Origin: Alphaproteobacteria bacterium | GTDB lineage: Bacteria > Pseudomonadota > Alphaproteobacteria > JAEULC01 | NCBI GenBank assembly: GCA_020851015.1 | Contig: JADZDN010000387.1 | Location: forward strand, 1 to 18,655 | DNA: 18,655 bases | Direction of reading: 5' to 3' | The notes under the pieces: generated by a model | The model's input: only the letters and a program-made list of their open reading frames with translations | Database searches by the model: none | What the model was told of the DNA's origin: nothing | Shown here: piece after piece, positions 7,776 through 17,345 of the stretch | Layout: every line of letters begins with the position of its first letter | How positions within the stretch are numbered: the stretch's first letter is position 1 | Position numbers and translations under genes: made by a program

Positions 7776-8671
7776 GCGGCGGCCGCCCGGCATCGCCCCT
7801 GCCGGCGATCCTCACCCTGATGGTCGCCATGACGGTCGTGCCGGTGATGGATGCGATCGCCAAGCACCTGAGCGCGACGCTGCCGGTCAACCAGATCACC
7901 TGGGCGCGCTACGTGTTCCACCTGGCGCTGGCGGTGCCGATGATGCTGATGCTGCATCCCGCGCGCGAGCTGCGACCCGCGCGGCTGGCGCTGCAGCTTC
8001 TGCGCGGCCTGATGCTGGTGATCTCGACCTACACGTTCTTCCTGGGCGTCGCCTACCTGCCGCTGGCCGATGCCCTGGCGCTGGCCTTCATCGCGCCCTT
8101 GGCGGTCACGGCGCTCTCGCCGCTGCTGCTGGGCGAGCATGTAGGGGCACGACGCTTCACGGCCGTGGCGGTGGGCTTCCTCGGCGCGCTCGTCATCATC
8201 CGCCCGGGCAGCGGCCTGATGCACTGGGCGGCGGCCTATCCGCTAGCGGCGGGCATCAGCTATGCCCTCTACGTGGTGCTGACGCGCAAGCTGGCCGGCA
8301 CCGCGCCGCCGCTGGTCACGCTGGTCTACGGCGCGATCATCGGCGCGCTGGTGACCTCCGCCAGCCTGCCCTTCGCGTGGAAGGCGCCCGCGCCCGCCGA
8401 ATGGGGCTGGATGGTGGCGATCGGCTTGTGCGCGGCGCTCGCCCACTACCTGATCATCCGCGCCTACGAGCACGCGCCGGCCTCGCTGCTGTCGCCGTTC
8501 TCCTATATCGAGATCGTCAGCGCCAGCGCGCTCGGCTATTTCTGCTTCGGCGATTTCCCGGATGGCTGGACCTGGGTCGGCATCGCGATCCTGATCGCGA
8601 GCGGCGTCTATATCTCGCTGCGCGAACGCAAGCTGGCGCTGAAGCGCGACGTGCCCAGCGCGCCGAGCTGA
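7772..8671 (+). CDS. EamA-family (DMT superfamily) transporter, second of a tandem pair
   Basis: 299 aa with ten predicted membrane segments, clearly paralogous to the gene before it. Shared stretches include SPLPAIL, ITWARY/VTWARY, TALSPLLLGE, LTRKLAGT, AHYLIIRAYE and the C-terminal YISLRER. The ATG at 7772 lies in the ATGA overlap with the preceding stop, which fixes the start and implies translational coupling. Members of this family export amino acids, purines or other metabolites, or work in drug/metabolite efflux. A hetero-oligomer of the two products is possible but speculative; single EamA proteins normally work alone. It ends 31 bases before the convergent small secreted protein gene, and that short gap shows no good terminator. 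Confidence 0.9.
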   Translation: MSGGRPASPLPAILTLMVAMTVVPVMDAIAKHLSATLPVNQITWARYVFHLALAVPMMLMLHPARELRPARLALQLLRGLMLVISTYTFFLGVAYLPLADALALAFIAPLAVTALSPLLLGEHVGARRFTAVAVGFLGALVIIRPGSGLMHWAAAYPLAAGISYALYVVLTRKLAGTAPPLVTLVYGAIIGALVTSASLPFAWKAPAPAEWGWMVAIGLCAALAHYLIIRAYEHAPASLLSPFSYIEIVSASALGYFCFGDFPDGWTWVGIAILIASGVYISLRERKLALKRDVPSAPS

Positions 8672-8702
8672 CGCGGCTTCAGGCCGAGCGCCGTCCGGCG
8701 TG

Positions 8703-9029
8703 CTAGTCCGGCCAGCGGCACTGGACGGCGACGTCCAGCACCTTCTCGTTGATCGCCTGCGAGACCTGCATGCCCAGCGCGCCCGCCGTCTCCCAGCGCT
8801 TGAAGTCGGCGAAGCTGAGCTTCTTCTGCAGCCCGTCGACCAGGCAGCGGCAGAATTCGGTCCGCCCGCCGCTCTCGCGCCCGCAGCTGCCGATGAAGGC
8901 GTCCACGACCGCGGTCGGATAGGCGGCCGGCGCGGCCGGCTTCGCGGGCGTCTGGGTCTGTGCGGCGGCGCCCGTCGCAGCAAGCGCGAGGGCGAGGGCA
9001 AGATATGTCGCAGCGCTAAGGTGGCTCAT
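8703..9029 (-). CDS. Small secreted four-cysteine protein, function unknown
   Basis: 108 aa. A Sec signal peptide is clear: hydrophobic core LSAATYLALALALAATGA, with probable cleavage after AAA near residue 23. A short Ala/Pro linker (TPAKPAAPAAYP) leads to a mature domain of about 70 residues with Cys49, Cys60, Cys62 and Cys104, a FCRC motif and LQKKLSFADFKRW. The even number of cysteines in an exported protein suggests two disulfides; FCRC could also bind a metal or haem, but CxxCH is absent. I recognise no named family. AGGAG lies six bases before the ATG, which fixes the start. It is alone on its strand between the convergent EamA pair and the repeat pair after ilvD. Confidence 0.75.
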   Translation of the reverse strand: MSHLSAATYLALALALAATGAAAQTQTPAKPAAPAAYPTAVVDAFIGSCGRESGGRTEFCRCLVDGLQKKLSFADFKRWETAGALGMQVSQAINEKVLDVAVQCRWPD

Positions 9030-9035
9030 GCTCCG

Positions 9036-9040
9036 CTCCT
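9036..9040 (-). promoter_or_regulatory. Ribosome binding site touching repeat copy C
   Basis: AGGAG on the minus strand, six bases from the ATG at 9029. Its first two bases (9040-9039) are the outer edge of the palindromic repeat at 9039-9084, so the repeat supplies part of the Shine-Dalgarno sequence. Confidence 0.6.
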
Positions 9041-9084
9041 CATCCTTCGAGACGCTCGCTTCGCTCGCTCCTCAGGATGACGCG
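9039..9084 (+). repeat. Intergenic palindromic repeat, copy C
   Basis: Starts ctcatccttcgagacgctcg and ends cctcaggatgacgcg; outer arms TCATCCT/AGGATGA are complementary. It matches copy B (1541-1586, minus) in 44 of 46 positions. It lies in the leader of the small secreted protein gene and downstream of ilvD. Confidence 0.8.
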
Positions 9085-9110
9085 ATTTAGGGGAAGGCTC
9101 AAACGGTCCC

Positions 9111-9171
9111 GTCACCCTGAGGAGGCCCCGCCCGTCGACAATCGCTCGGGACGGCCGTCTCGAAGGGCGAC
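9111..9171 (-). repeat. Intergenic palindromic repeat, divergent copy D (inverted)
   Basis: Read on the minus strand it begins gtcgcccttcgagacggcc and ends ggcctcctcagggtgac, a variant of the same family (cttcgagac and cctca(g)g blocks kept; arms changed in step to GTCGCCC/GGGTGAC). Its centre is longer than in A-C. It is head-to-head with copy C across 26 bases, the same layout as pair A/B, and starts 14 bases past the ilvD stop. Confidence 0.7.
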
Positions 9172-9184
9172 GAGACCCTGCCCG

Positions 9185-10930
<1,746 letters not shown>

Positions 10931-11065
10931 GATCGGACGCTCTCTCCCAATGTCGCGATTGCGCGCCGGCCAGCGGCCGGACCCGATGCGCCAGCATAGT
11001 GCCTGACGCGGGAGAGGGCTACCCACCGCCCGCCGATGGATGCCATCGCCAAGCTTGACAGGCGC

Positions 11066-11101
11066 AAAAGAAAACGGCCCGGCGGTCGCCCGCCGGGCCG
11101 T
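11066..11101 (-). terminator. Intrinsic terminator of the liv operon
   Basis: On the minus strand a perfect 12-bp stem (ACGGCCCGGCGG / CCGCCGGGCCGT, 11101-11074) closes a GCGA tetraloop of the stable GNRA type and is followed by TTTCTTTT (11073-11066). It begins 22 bases past the livK stop and separates liv from ilvD. This is the clearest terminator in the window. Confidence 0.92.
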
Positions 11102-11123
11102 CGCCGTCGAACCTGGAGTCGAC

Positions 11124-12236
11124 TTACATCTGCGAATACTTGCCGTTCTTCCACACGTACCAGACGTAGTTGGAATTCGACACGTCGCCCTTGTCGTCGT
11201 AGATCAGCTTGCCAAGCACCGTGTTGAAGGTCTTGCCGTGGATCTGCGCAGCGACCTTCTTGGCGTCCCAGCTGTTCGCCTTCTTCACCGCCTCGGCGTA
11301 AACCTGGAATGCCGCGTAGGTGTAGAGGGTGTAGCCCTCGGGCGTGTACTTGTCGGCCTTGAACTTCTCGACGATCTGCTTGGCGGCCGGGTCGGACATC
11401 GGGTCCGGCGCGAAGGTCATCATCAGGCCTTCGCCGGCCGGTCCGGCGATCTTCCAGAACTCCTCGGTGACCAGCGCGTCCTCGCTGAGGAACTGGGCAT
11501 TGAAGCCCTGCTCGCGCGCCTGCTTTACCAGCAGACCCACCTCGGTGTGGTACGAGCCGGCATAGACGACGTCGATCTTCTGCGCCTTCATCTTGCTGAT
11601 GAGGGCGGTGAAGTCCTTGTCGCCCTTCTGGAACGAGTCGTAGAGGGCTTCCTTGCCGCCGGCGGCGTTGTAGGCCTTCTTCGTCTCGTCGGCCACGCCC
11701 TGGCCATACGGCGTCTTGTCGTGCAGGATGGCCAGCCCCTTGCCCTTGAACTTCTCGGCGATCCACTTGCCCGCGATCTTGCCCTGGATGTCGTCGCGGC
11801 CGCAGGTGCGGAACACGGTCTTCCAACCCTTCTGCTTGGCCTCGTCGGTCAGGCGGGGATTGGTCGAGGCCGGCGTGATCTGCAGGATGTTGTTCTCCTG
11901 GTAGACCGCCGAGGCCGGGATCGACACGCCCGAGCAGTAGTGGCCGGCGACGAAGACGACCTTCTTCTGCACGAACGAGTTGGCCACGGGCAGGGCCTGC
12001 TTCGGCTCGCACTGGTCGTCGCCGACCTCGAGCTTCAGCTTCTTGCCCAGCAGCCCGCCGGCCGCGTTGATGTCTTTGATCGCCATTTCGGCGCCGCGCT
12101 TCATCTGCTCGCCGAAGATCGCATCGCCCCCGGTCATCGGACCGGCCGTCGCGACGACGACGTCCTGCGCATGGGCTGCAGCGGCAAGCGCCGTCGCGGC
12201 GACCGCGCCCAGAAGGAACCCGGTAAACCTATTCAT
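11124..12236 (-). CDS. livK: Periplasmic branched-chain/hydrophobic amino-acid binding protein
   Basis: 370-aa ABC-transporter solute-binding protein (peripla_BP_6/LivK type I fold). Signal peptide [23 protein letters not shown], with likely cleavage before Gln24. Family features follow: [20 protein letters not shown], a [22 protein letters not shown] segment, the [14 protein letters not shown] loop whose Cys pairs with the first Cys in LivJ/LivK, and the [16 protein letters not shown] hinge helix. ATG at 12236 is chosen over the longer frame (12308) because it begins the signal peptide and is preceded by GGGAGAGG. It is the last gene of the operon, 151 bases after the small membrane protein, and is followed by the strong terminator. 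The high-abundance binding protein may have extra transcription from that gap. Exact ligand (Leu/Ile/Val, amide or aromatic) is not predictable. Confidence 0.93.
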   Translation of the reverse strand: MNRFTGFLLGAVAATALAAAAHAQDVVVATAGPMTGGDAIFGEQMKRGAEMAIKDINAAGGLLGKKLKLEVGDDQCEPKQALPVANSFVQKKVVFVAGHYCSGVSIPASAVYQENNILQITPASTNPRLTDEAKQKGWKTVFRTCGRDDIQGKIAGKWIAEKFKGKGLAILHDKTPYGQGVADETKKAYNAAGGKEALYDSFQKGDKDFTALISKMKAQKIDVVYAGSYHTEVGLLVKQAREQGFNAQFLSEDALVTEEFWKIAGPAGEGLMMTFAPDPMSDPAAKQIVEKFKADKYTPEGYTLYTYAAFQVYAEAVKKANSWDAKKVAAQIHGKTFNTVLGKLIYDDKGDVSNSNYVWYVWKNGKYSQM

Positions 12237-12316
12237 CCATCCTCTCCCTGCTTGCTGGTTGAACGATCCCCACGAACGCCTCGGGGCCGAAAACCGGACG
12301 ATTTTCAAACCCTTGG

Positions 12317-12332
12317 TGCCTTAGTGATGCCA
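12317..12332 (-). promoter_or_regulatory. Weak sigma-54-like element before livK
   Basis: TGGCAT-N5-AGGCA on the minus strand, with GG (12331-12330) and GC (12319-12318) spaced by the required ten bases. It would start transcription about 70 bases before livK. The -12 block is degenerate (AGGCA against TTGCA), so a chance match is quite possible. The rest of the 12237-12387 gap shows no gene or convincing hairpin. Confidence 0.2.
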
Positions 12333-12387
12333 CAATCCGGCGCGCCCTGGCAATGCCTCGTCTGGGGATAACGGACAAGGCCGCCAT

Positions 12388-12746
12388 TTATGCCCGGGCC
12401 CGCCAGGAGAACAGGCCGGCCCGTTCATAAAGCCACGGATACTGCGTCACCATCATGCGCGTCAGCGTGATGCGGTGCGCGATCATGCATATGGCGATCA
12501 GATAGGCGGTGCTGGCCAGCGCGAAGCCCAGGTTGTCGAGGATATAGGCGTCCAGCGTCTGGGCGCGGCCGATGAACAGCACGAACTCCGCCAGGCGCGA
12601 GCCGAACGACAGCAGCAGCCCGTAGCCGATGCACTGCGTCCAGGGCCGCCAGGTGCGCGCGATCGCCTGGCCGCTCATCAACGCGAAGCCGCCGAAGATG
12701 ACGAAGGCAGCGACGACGATCTGGATCCATTCCGCTTGGAAAGGGC

Positions 12747-12750
<4 letters not shown>
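12388..12750 (-). CDS. Small inner-membrane protein within the liv operon (possibly DUF6867)
   Basis: 120 aa with three likely membrane helices: about 8-30 (IQIVVAAFVIFGGFALMSG), 38-60 (TQCIGYGLLLSFGSRLAEFVLFI) and 74-94 (LGFALASTAYLIAICMIAHRI). The tail is aromatic/basic (TQYPWLYERAGLFSWRARA). Its ATG overlaps the livF stop as ATGA, so it is translated with the transporter ATPase. I recall a family named DUF6867 found next to liv genes in alphaproteobacteria, but cannot confirm the match here. A role as an accessory subunit or assembly partner of LivHM is inferred only from operon position; classical Liv systems need no such subunit. Confidence 0.8.
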
Positions 12751-13484
<734 letters not shown>

Positions 13485-13489
13485 GGCGA

Positions 13490-14383
13490 TCAGATCCGCC
13501 CTTCTTCCGCCAAGTCGGCGGCGACTTCGGGCGGCAGTTCGTCGGTCTCGGCCTCGCCCAAATAGGCACGGATCACCGCGGGGTCGTTGCGCACCTCGGC
13601 CGGCGTGCCGTCGCTGATCTTTAGGCCGTAGTCCATCACGAAGACATGGTACGAGATCTTCATCACCACGGTCATGTCGTGCTCGATCAGCAGCACGCCG
13701 ATCTTCTGCTCGTCGCGGATGAACAGCAGCAGTTCGTTCAGCTCCGCCGATTCGCGCGGGTTCAGTCCGGCCGCCGGCTCGTCCAGGCACAGCAGGCGCG
13801 GCTCGGTGCACATCGCGCGGATGATTTCCAGCCGGCGCTGCGCGCCGTAGGGCAGGTTGCCCGCGTTGTCGTCCGCGCGGTCGGTCAGCCCGATGCGGTC
13901 GAGCCAATAGCGCGCCAGCTCGACGGCATGCTGCTCGGCCGCGCGATACCCCTTCGCGCCCACCAGCCCGGTCACCGTGAAGCCCGAGGCGCGCATCAGC
14001 TTGTTGTGCTGGGCCACGACCAGGTTCTCCAGCGCCGACATCTTCGGAAACAGCCGGATGTTCTGGAAGGTGCGGGCCACGCGGGCAAACTGGCCGATGC
14101 GGAAGCCTTCCATCTGCTCCAGCAGGAACTCGCCGCCGGCCGGCGGGCGCAGGGTCAGCCGTCCGACGGTCGGCTTGTAGAAGCCGGTCAGGCAGTTGAA
14201 CACCGTCGTCTTGCCGGCGCCGTTCGGGCCGATGATCGCGGTGATGTGCTGGCTGCGCGCCTCGAACGACACGTCGTCGATCGCGACCAGCCCGCCGAAC
14301 CGCATGGTCAGGTGCTCGACCGTCAGCAGCGGGTGGGACGACACGCCGACTGCCGCCGGCGGTTGGGTCATCGCCGCGCTCAT
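13490..14383 (-). CDS. livG: Branched-chain amino-acid ABC transporter ATP-binding protein LivG
   Basis: 297-aa ATPase partner of Liv[17 protein letters not shown], the LivG-typical opening, is followed by Walker [10 protein letters not shown] at 52-60, the [21 protein letters not shown]-loop stretch, a degenerate signature [11 protein letters not shown] (normal for LivG), Walker [12 protein letters not shown] and the H-loop [14 protein letters not shown] at 14383 overlaps the livM stop as ATGA; AAGGG lies upstream. About 15-18 residues precede the conserved core ([18 protein letters not shown]), and a second Met at position 5 is also possible. The C-terminus ([19 protein letters not shown]) is an acidic extension beyond the usual end. 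Confidence 0.95.
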   Translation of the reverse strand: MSAAMTQPPAAVGVSSHPLLTVEHLTMRFGGLVAIDDVSFEARSQHITAIIGPNGAGKTTVFNCLTGFYKPTVGRLTLRPPAGGEFLLEQMEGFRIGQFARVARTFQNIRLFPKMSALENLVVAQHNKLMRASGFTVTGLVGAKGYRAAEQHAVELARYWLDRIGLTDRADDNAGNLPYGAQRRLEIIRAMCTEPRLLCLDEPAAGLNPRESAELNELLLFIRDEQKIGVLLIEHDMTVVMKISYHVFVMDYGLKISDGTPAEVRNDPAVIRAYLGEAETDELPPEVAADLAEEGRI

Positions 14384-15861
14384 GCGCGACCCTTCTTGGG
14401 GTGCATGCGGATGGTCGGCTCGCGATGGGCGAGCAGGCCTTCCGGCCGCCAGATCATGATCAGCACCATCAGCCCGCCGAAGGCCAGCATGCGGTAGGCG
14501 GCGAGATCGCGGAACCATTCCGGCCCGCCGATCAAAACGACGGTCGCGATCACCACGCCGATCTGGCTGCCCATGCCGCCCAGGACGACGATCGCCAGGA
14601 TGATCGCCGATTCGAGGAAGTTGAAGCTCTCCGGGCTGATGAAGCCCTGGCGCGTGGCGAAGAACGAGCCCGCGAAGCCGCCGAACATCGCGCCGATCGC
14701 GAAGGCCGTCAGCTTGGTGTTGGTCGGGTTGATGCCCAGCGCCCGGCAGGCGATCTCGTCCTCGCGCAGCGCTTCCCAGGCGCGCCCGATCGGCAGCCTG
14801 CGGATGCGCAGGGTAAACCAGTTGGTCAACAGCGCCAGGAACAGGATGATGTAGTAGAGATAGATCTGCCGGTGCAGCGGCGAGAATTCGATGTTGAAGA
14901 ACTCGTTGAAGGACGTCGTTCCTTCCGGCGGGCTCGAGGTGAACGGCAGGCCGAAGAAAGTCGGCCGCTCGATGCCGCCGATGCCCTGCGCGCCGCCGGC
15001 CAGGTCGGCCCAGTTCAAGAGGATGATGCGGATGATCTCGCCGAAGCCGAGGGTCACGATCGCCAGGTAGTCGCCGCGCAGGCGCAGGACGGGAAAGCCA
15101 AGCAGGATGCCGAAGCTGGCGGCGAGCGCGCCGGCGACCGGCAAGGTCTCCCAGAAGTTCAGGCCGAGCTTCACGGAGAAGACCGCGTAGGTGTAGGCGC
15201 CGACCGCGTAGAACGCGACATAGCCGAGGTCGAGCAGGCCGGCGAGGCCGACCACGACGTTCAGGCCCCAGCCGAGCATCACGTAGGTGAAGATCAGCAC
15301 GCCCAGGTCGACCAGTCGCTTGTCGTCGACCGCGACGGCATAGAAGGGCGCGACCAGCGCGATGCCGACGAAAAGAGGGCCGAGGAACGGGCCCATTCGC
15401 GCGACCGCCGCGCCGAGCCCGGTGCCCTCCGCGGTCGCCGCCGCGCGCGCCTCCGCGCCGCTGCGCCGCGATTCGATCCAGCCCCGCGCGGCCACGGCCA
15501 CCACGACGATCCAGGTGAACCATCCAAGGACCTGGTTCTCCTCGGGCACCGCGCCCGCAAGCGCGACCACGAACCACAGCACGGCCACCGCGCTGGCGAT
15601 CAGCGCGACGCGCTTCGCGACCGCCTCGTTGCTTTCGGCGATCGACAGCGCGAGCTTGCCGAGGAACAGCACGCCGACGCCGTAGAACATCGGGCCGAAG
15701 CGGGTGTGCAGCGTGTTGGTCGAGCCCTGATCGGTGATGTAGAAACCGACCAGCGGGATCGCCAGCGCCAGCGACACGCCGGCGAAAACCAGCGCGTCCT
15801 TCAGCATGGCCGGGAACGAACGGGCCGCCGCCTTGCGGGCGCCTTCGACCGCCGCGACCAT
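14380..15861 (-). CDS. livM: Branched-chain amino-acid ABC transporter permease LivM with long N-terminal domain
   Basis: 493-aa inner-membrane permease. The C-terminal two thirds are classical: [51 protein letters not shown] (coupling region), [21 protein letters not shown] (EAA-like cytoplasmic loop that contacts LivF/LivG) and [12 protein letters not shown]. Before it lie about 150 residues with four or five extra hydrophobic segments and a charged linker ([21 protein letters not shown]). E. coli LivM has a comparable but shorter leader domain, so the total length is above average. ATG at 15861 sits one base after the livH stop, with GAAGG upstream. It forms the translocation path together with LivH. 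Confidence 0.94.
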   Translation of the reverse strand: MVAAVEGARKAAARSFPAMLKDALVFAGVSLALAIPLVGFYITDQGSTNTLHTRFGPMFYGVGVLFLGKLALSIAESNEAVAKRVALIASAVAVLWFVVALAGAVPEENQVLGWFTWIVVVAVAARGWIESRRSGAEARAAATAEGTGLGAAVARMGPFLGPLFVGIALVAPFYAVAVDDKRLVDLGVLIFTYVMLGWGLNVVVGLAGLLDLGYVAFYAVGAYTYAVFSVKLGLNFWETLPVAGALAASFGILLGFPVLRLRGDYLAIVTLGFGEIIRIILLNWADLAGGAQGIGGIERPTFFGLPFTSSPPEGTTSFNEFFNIEFSPLHRQIYLYYIILFLALLTNWFTLRIRRLPIGRAWEALREDEIACRALGINPTNTKLTAFAIGAMFGGFAGSFFATRQGFISPESFNFLESAIILAIVVLGGMGSQIGVVIATVVLIGGPEWFRDLAAYRMLAFGGLMVLIMIWRPEGLLAHREPTIRMHPKKGRA

Positions 15862-15862
15862 G

Positions 15863-16780
15863 TCAGACCTTCTCGATCTCGGGCTTGCCGAGCAATCCGG
15901 TCGGCCGGAACACCAGCGCCAGCACCAGGATGGCGAAGGCCGCCACGTCCTTGTACTCGACGCTGAAATAGGCCGACCAGAACACCTCGATAAGCCCGAT
16001 CAAGAGCCCGCCCAGCATCGCGCCCGGCAACGAGCCGATGCCGCCCAGCACGGCCGCGCTGAACGCCTTGATGCCGGCCAGGAAGCCGACGTAGAAGTCG
16101 ATGATGCCGTAGTAGAGCAGCCACACCATGCCCGCCACCGCGGCCAGCGCGGCGCCCATGACGAAGGTCAGCGAGATGGTACGGTCGACGTCGACCCCCA
16201 GCAGGCGCGCCATGCGCATGTCCTGCTCGCAGGCGCGCTGATTGCGGCCCAGCGCGGTGTTGCTGATGAGCATCGTGAAGCCGGCCATAAGCACCACCGT
16301 CACGATCACGATCACGATCTGCATGTAGGTGATCTGGACCGCGAAGCCGTCGCGGTCCATCAGCACGATGTAGCCGCCGATCAGCGGCGTGCCCAGCGCC
16401 TTGTTTCGCGCGCCCTGGAGGATCTGCACGTAGTTCTGCAGGAAGATCGACATGCCGATCGCCGAGATCAGCGGCGCCAGGCGGTTCGAGGTGCGCAAGG
16501 GCCGGTAGGCCACGCGCTCGACCGCCCAGCCGTGCAGCGCCGTGAACGCCATCGCGATCACCAGCATCAGCAGCAGCGCCAGCGGCGCCCAGGTCAGCCC
16601 GATTGCCCCAAGCACCAAAAAAGTGAGGATGGTCACGAAGCCGCCGATCATGAAGATGTCGCCGTGGGCGAAATTGACCATCCCGATGATGCCGTAGACC
16701 ATCGTGTAACCGATGGCGATCAGTCCAAAGATGGACCCCAGCACGACACCATTGATCAGCTGCTGTAGAAAATAAGCCAT
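15863..16780 (-). CDS. livH: Branched-chain amino-acid ABC transporter permease LivH
   Basis: 305-aa inner-membrane permease, first gene of the operon. Family features: [43 protein letters not shown] at the N-terminus, [26 protein letters not shown], the EAA-like loop [23 protein letters not shown], and [21 protein letters not shown] near the end. ATG at 16780 is preceded by AAGGGGG and begins exactly where family members begin; the longer open frame to 16864 runs through the leader and probable promoter. The operon leader carries two hairpins and a sigma-54-like promoter upstream. Confidence 0.95.
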   Translation of the reverse strand: MAYFLQQLINGVVLGSIFGLIAIGYTMVYGIIGMVNFAHGDIFMIGGFVTILTFLVLGAIGLTWAPLALLLMLVIAMAFTALHGWAVERVAYRPLRTSNRLAPLISAIGMSIFLQNYVQILQGARNKALGTPLIGGYIVLMDRDGFAVQITYMQIVIVIVTVVLMAGFTMLISNTALGRNQRACEQDMRMARLLGVDVDRTISLTFVMGAALAAVAGMVWLLYYGIIDFYVGFLAGIKAFSAAVLGGIGSLPGAMLGGLLIGLIEVFWSAYFSVEYKDVAAFAILVLALVFRPTGLLGKPEIEKV

Positions 16781-16801
16781 CTGCCCCCTTGTGTTCCCGG
16801 T

Positions 16802-16843
16802 CGGCCGTTCTTTGCGGCCGTAAGGCGACGGTGTTTCGTCGCC
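16802..16843 (-). other. Two tandem hairpins in the livH leader
   Basis: GGCGACG-N6-CGTCGCC (16824-16843, 7-bp stem) and CGGCCG-N7-CGGCCG (16802-16820, 6-bp stem), three bases apart, fill most of the 62-base leader expected from the predicted start at about 16842. There is no T-tract, so they are not terminators as they stand; mRNA stability or a regulatory fold is possible. Confidence 0.45.
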
Positions 16844-16852
16844 CCCGATTGC

Positions 16853-16868
16853 AGCAATTTTCAAGCCA
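16853..16868 (-). promoter_or_regulatory. Candidate sigma-54 (-24/-12) promoter of the liv operon
   Basis: Minus strand TGGCTTG-AAAA-TTGCT against consensus TGGCACG-N4-TTGCW: eleven of the twelve-base blocks' positions except two match, and GG (16867-16866) and GC (16855-16854) are exactly ten bases apart. It lies about 75 bases before the livH ATG, with no sigma-70 -10 box visible nearby. Nitrogen-dependent control of amino-acid uptake would make sense, but no activator gene is in the window. Confidence 0.45.
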
Positions 16869-16941
16869 AGCGCGCACCGGGCAGCCCCGGCACATTCCCC
16901 ACCCCCCTCTTAGGGTGGCGAGAAGCTATCCTGCCCCGTGG

Positions 16942-16960
16942 TTGCCCGCAAGTCGGGCAA
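16942..16960. promoter_or_regulatory. Dyad upstream of the liv promoter
   Basis: Perfect 7-bp inverted repeat TTGCCCG-N5-CGGGCAA, about 75 bases upstream of the -24 element, a usual distance for an activator site. It also lies 43 bases past the stop of the 72-aa gene, so it could instead be a hairpin ending that transcript, though no T-tract follows. The 16781-17002 gap otherwise holds only the promoter and leader described separately. Confidence 0.3.
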
Positions 16961-17002
16961 TGATGCGGGCCATTGCATGGTTGTTCGCCAGTTGCACGAG
17001 GG

Positions 17003-17221
17003 TCACGCTGTGGTGCCGCCGCGTCCCCCGCCCTGCCCGCCGCCGGGCGGCCGGCGCTTGGCGAGCACATATTCGAGCCGCCGCAGGGCAAGCTGCTGCA
17101 GGCTCTGCCGACCGGCCGACGCCGCGCCGGTCACCGAGACCTCGACCATGGTGGCGGAATCGATCGCGGTAACCTTCACGTAATTGCCGATCTGCTGGAA
17201 CTCGAAATAGACCTCCGGCAT
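17003..17221 (-). CDS. Small conserved-looking protein with Gly-rich tail (possibly DUF6898)
   Basis: 72 aa, cytosolic, no signal peptide. It starts [27 protein letters not shown], a pattern I recall from short alphaproteobacterial proteins (possibly DUF6898): two beta strands around VYFEF and YVKVTAID, then a helix [16 protein letters not shown]. The tail [15 protein letters not shown] is Gly-rich and flexible. The ATG at 17221 starts the conserved block; the longer frame to 17398 would run through the promoter of the divergent gcdH and is rejected. The ribosome site is weak. No function is known to me. It is divergent from gcdH and co-directional with livH, but 222 bases and a promoter separate it from the operon. 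Confidence 0.7.
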   Translation of the reverse strand: MPEVYFEFQQIGNYVKVTAIDSATMVEVSVTGAASAGRQSLQQLALRRLEYVLAKRRPPGGGQGGGRGGTTA

Positions 17222-17258
17222 GGCTCGCGGTCCCCGTCGCCCGCACCTGGCGCCGCGG

Positions 17259-17264
17259 AGTATA
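17259..17264 (-). promoter_or_regulatory. Possible -10 box for the 72-aa gene
   Basis: TATACT on the minus strand, 38 bases before the ATG at 17221, one mismatch from TATAAT. No convincing -35 box lies 16-18 bases upstream, so support is weak. Confidence 0.25.
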
Positions 17265-17280
17265 GCGCGGTGCCCCCGGT

Positions 17281-17308
17281 TTGCGCGCTTTCCACCGCGA
17301 CCTATAAT
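17281..17308 (+). promoter_or_regulatory. Sigma-70 promoter of gcdH
   Basis: TTGCGC (17281-17286), a 16-base spacer and a perfect TATAAT (17303-17308). Predicted start near 17315 gives a leader of about 31 bases to the ATG at 17346. TATAAT stands out in this GC-rich intergenic stretch. Confidence 0.6.
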
Positions 17309-17345
17309 CCCGGCCGTCTGCAGTCCTCTGGAAAGGCCACTTGTC

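Noticed and set aside
8672..8702. Bidirectional terminator between the second EamA gene and the secreted protein gene
   Set aside because: Only a CGCCG/CGGCG match with a two-base loop is present and no T-tract on either strand.
15863..16864. Longer LivH starting at 16864
   Set aside because: The extra 28 residues are not part of the family and would overlap the sigma-54-like element and leader hairpins; 16780 has a strong ribosome site.
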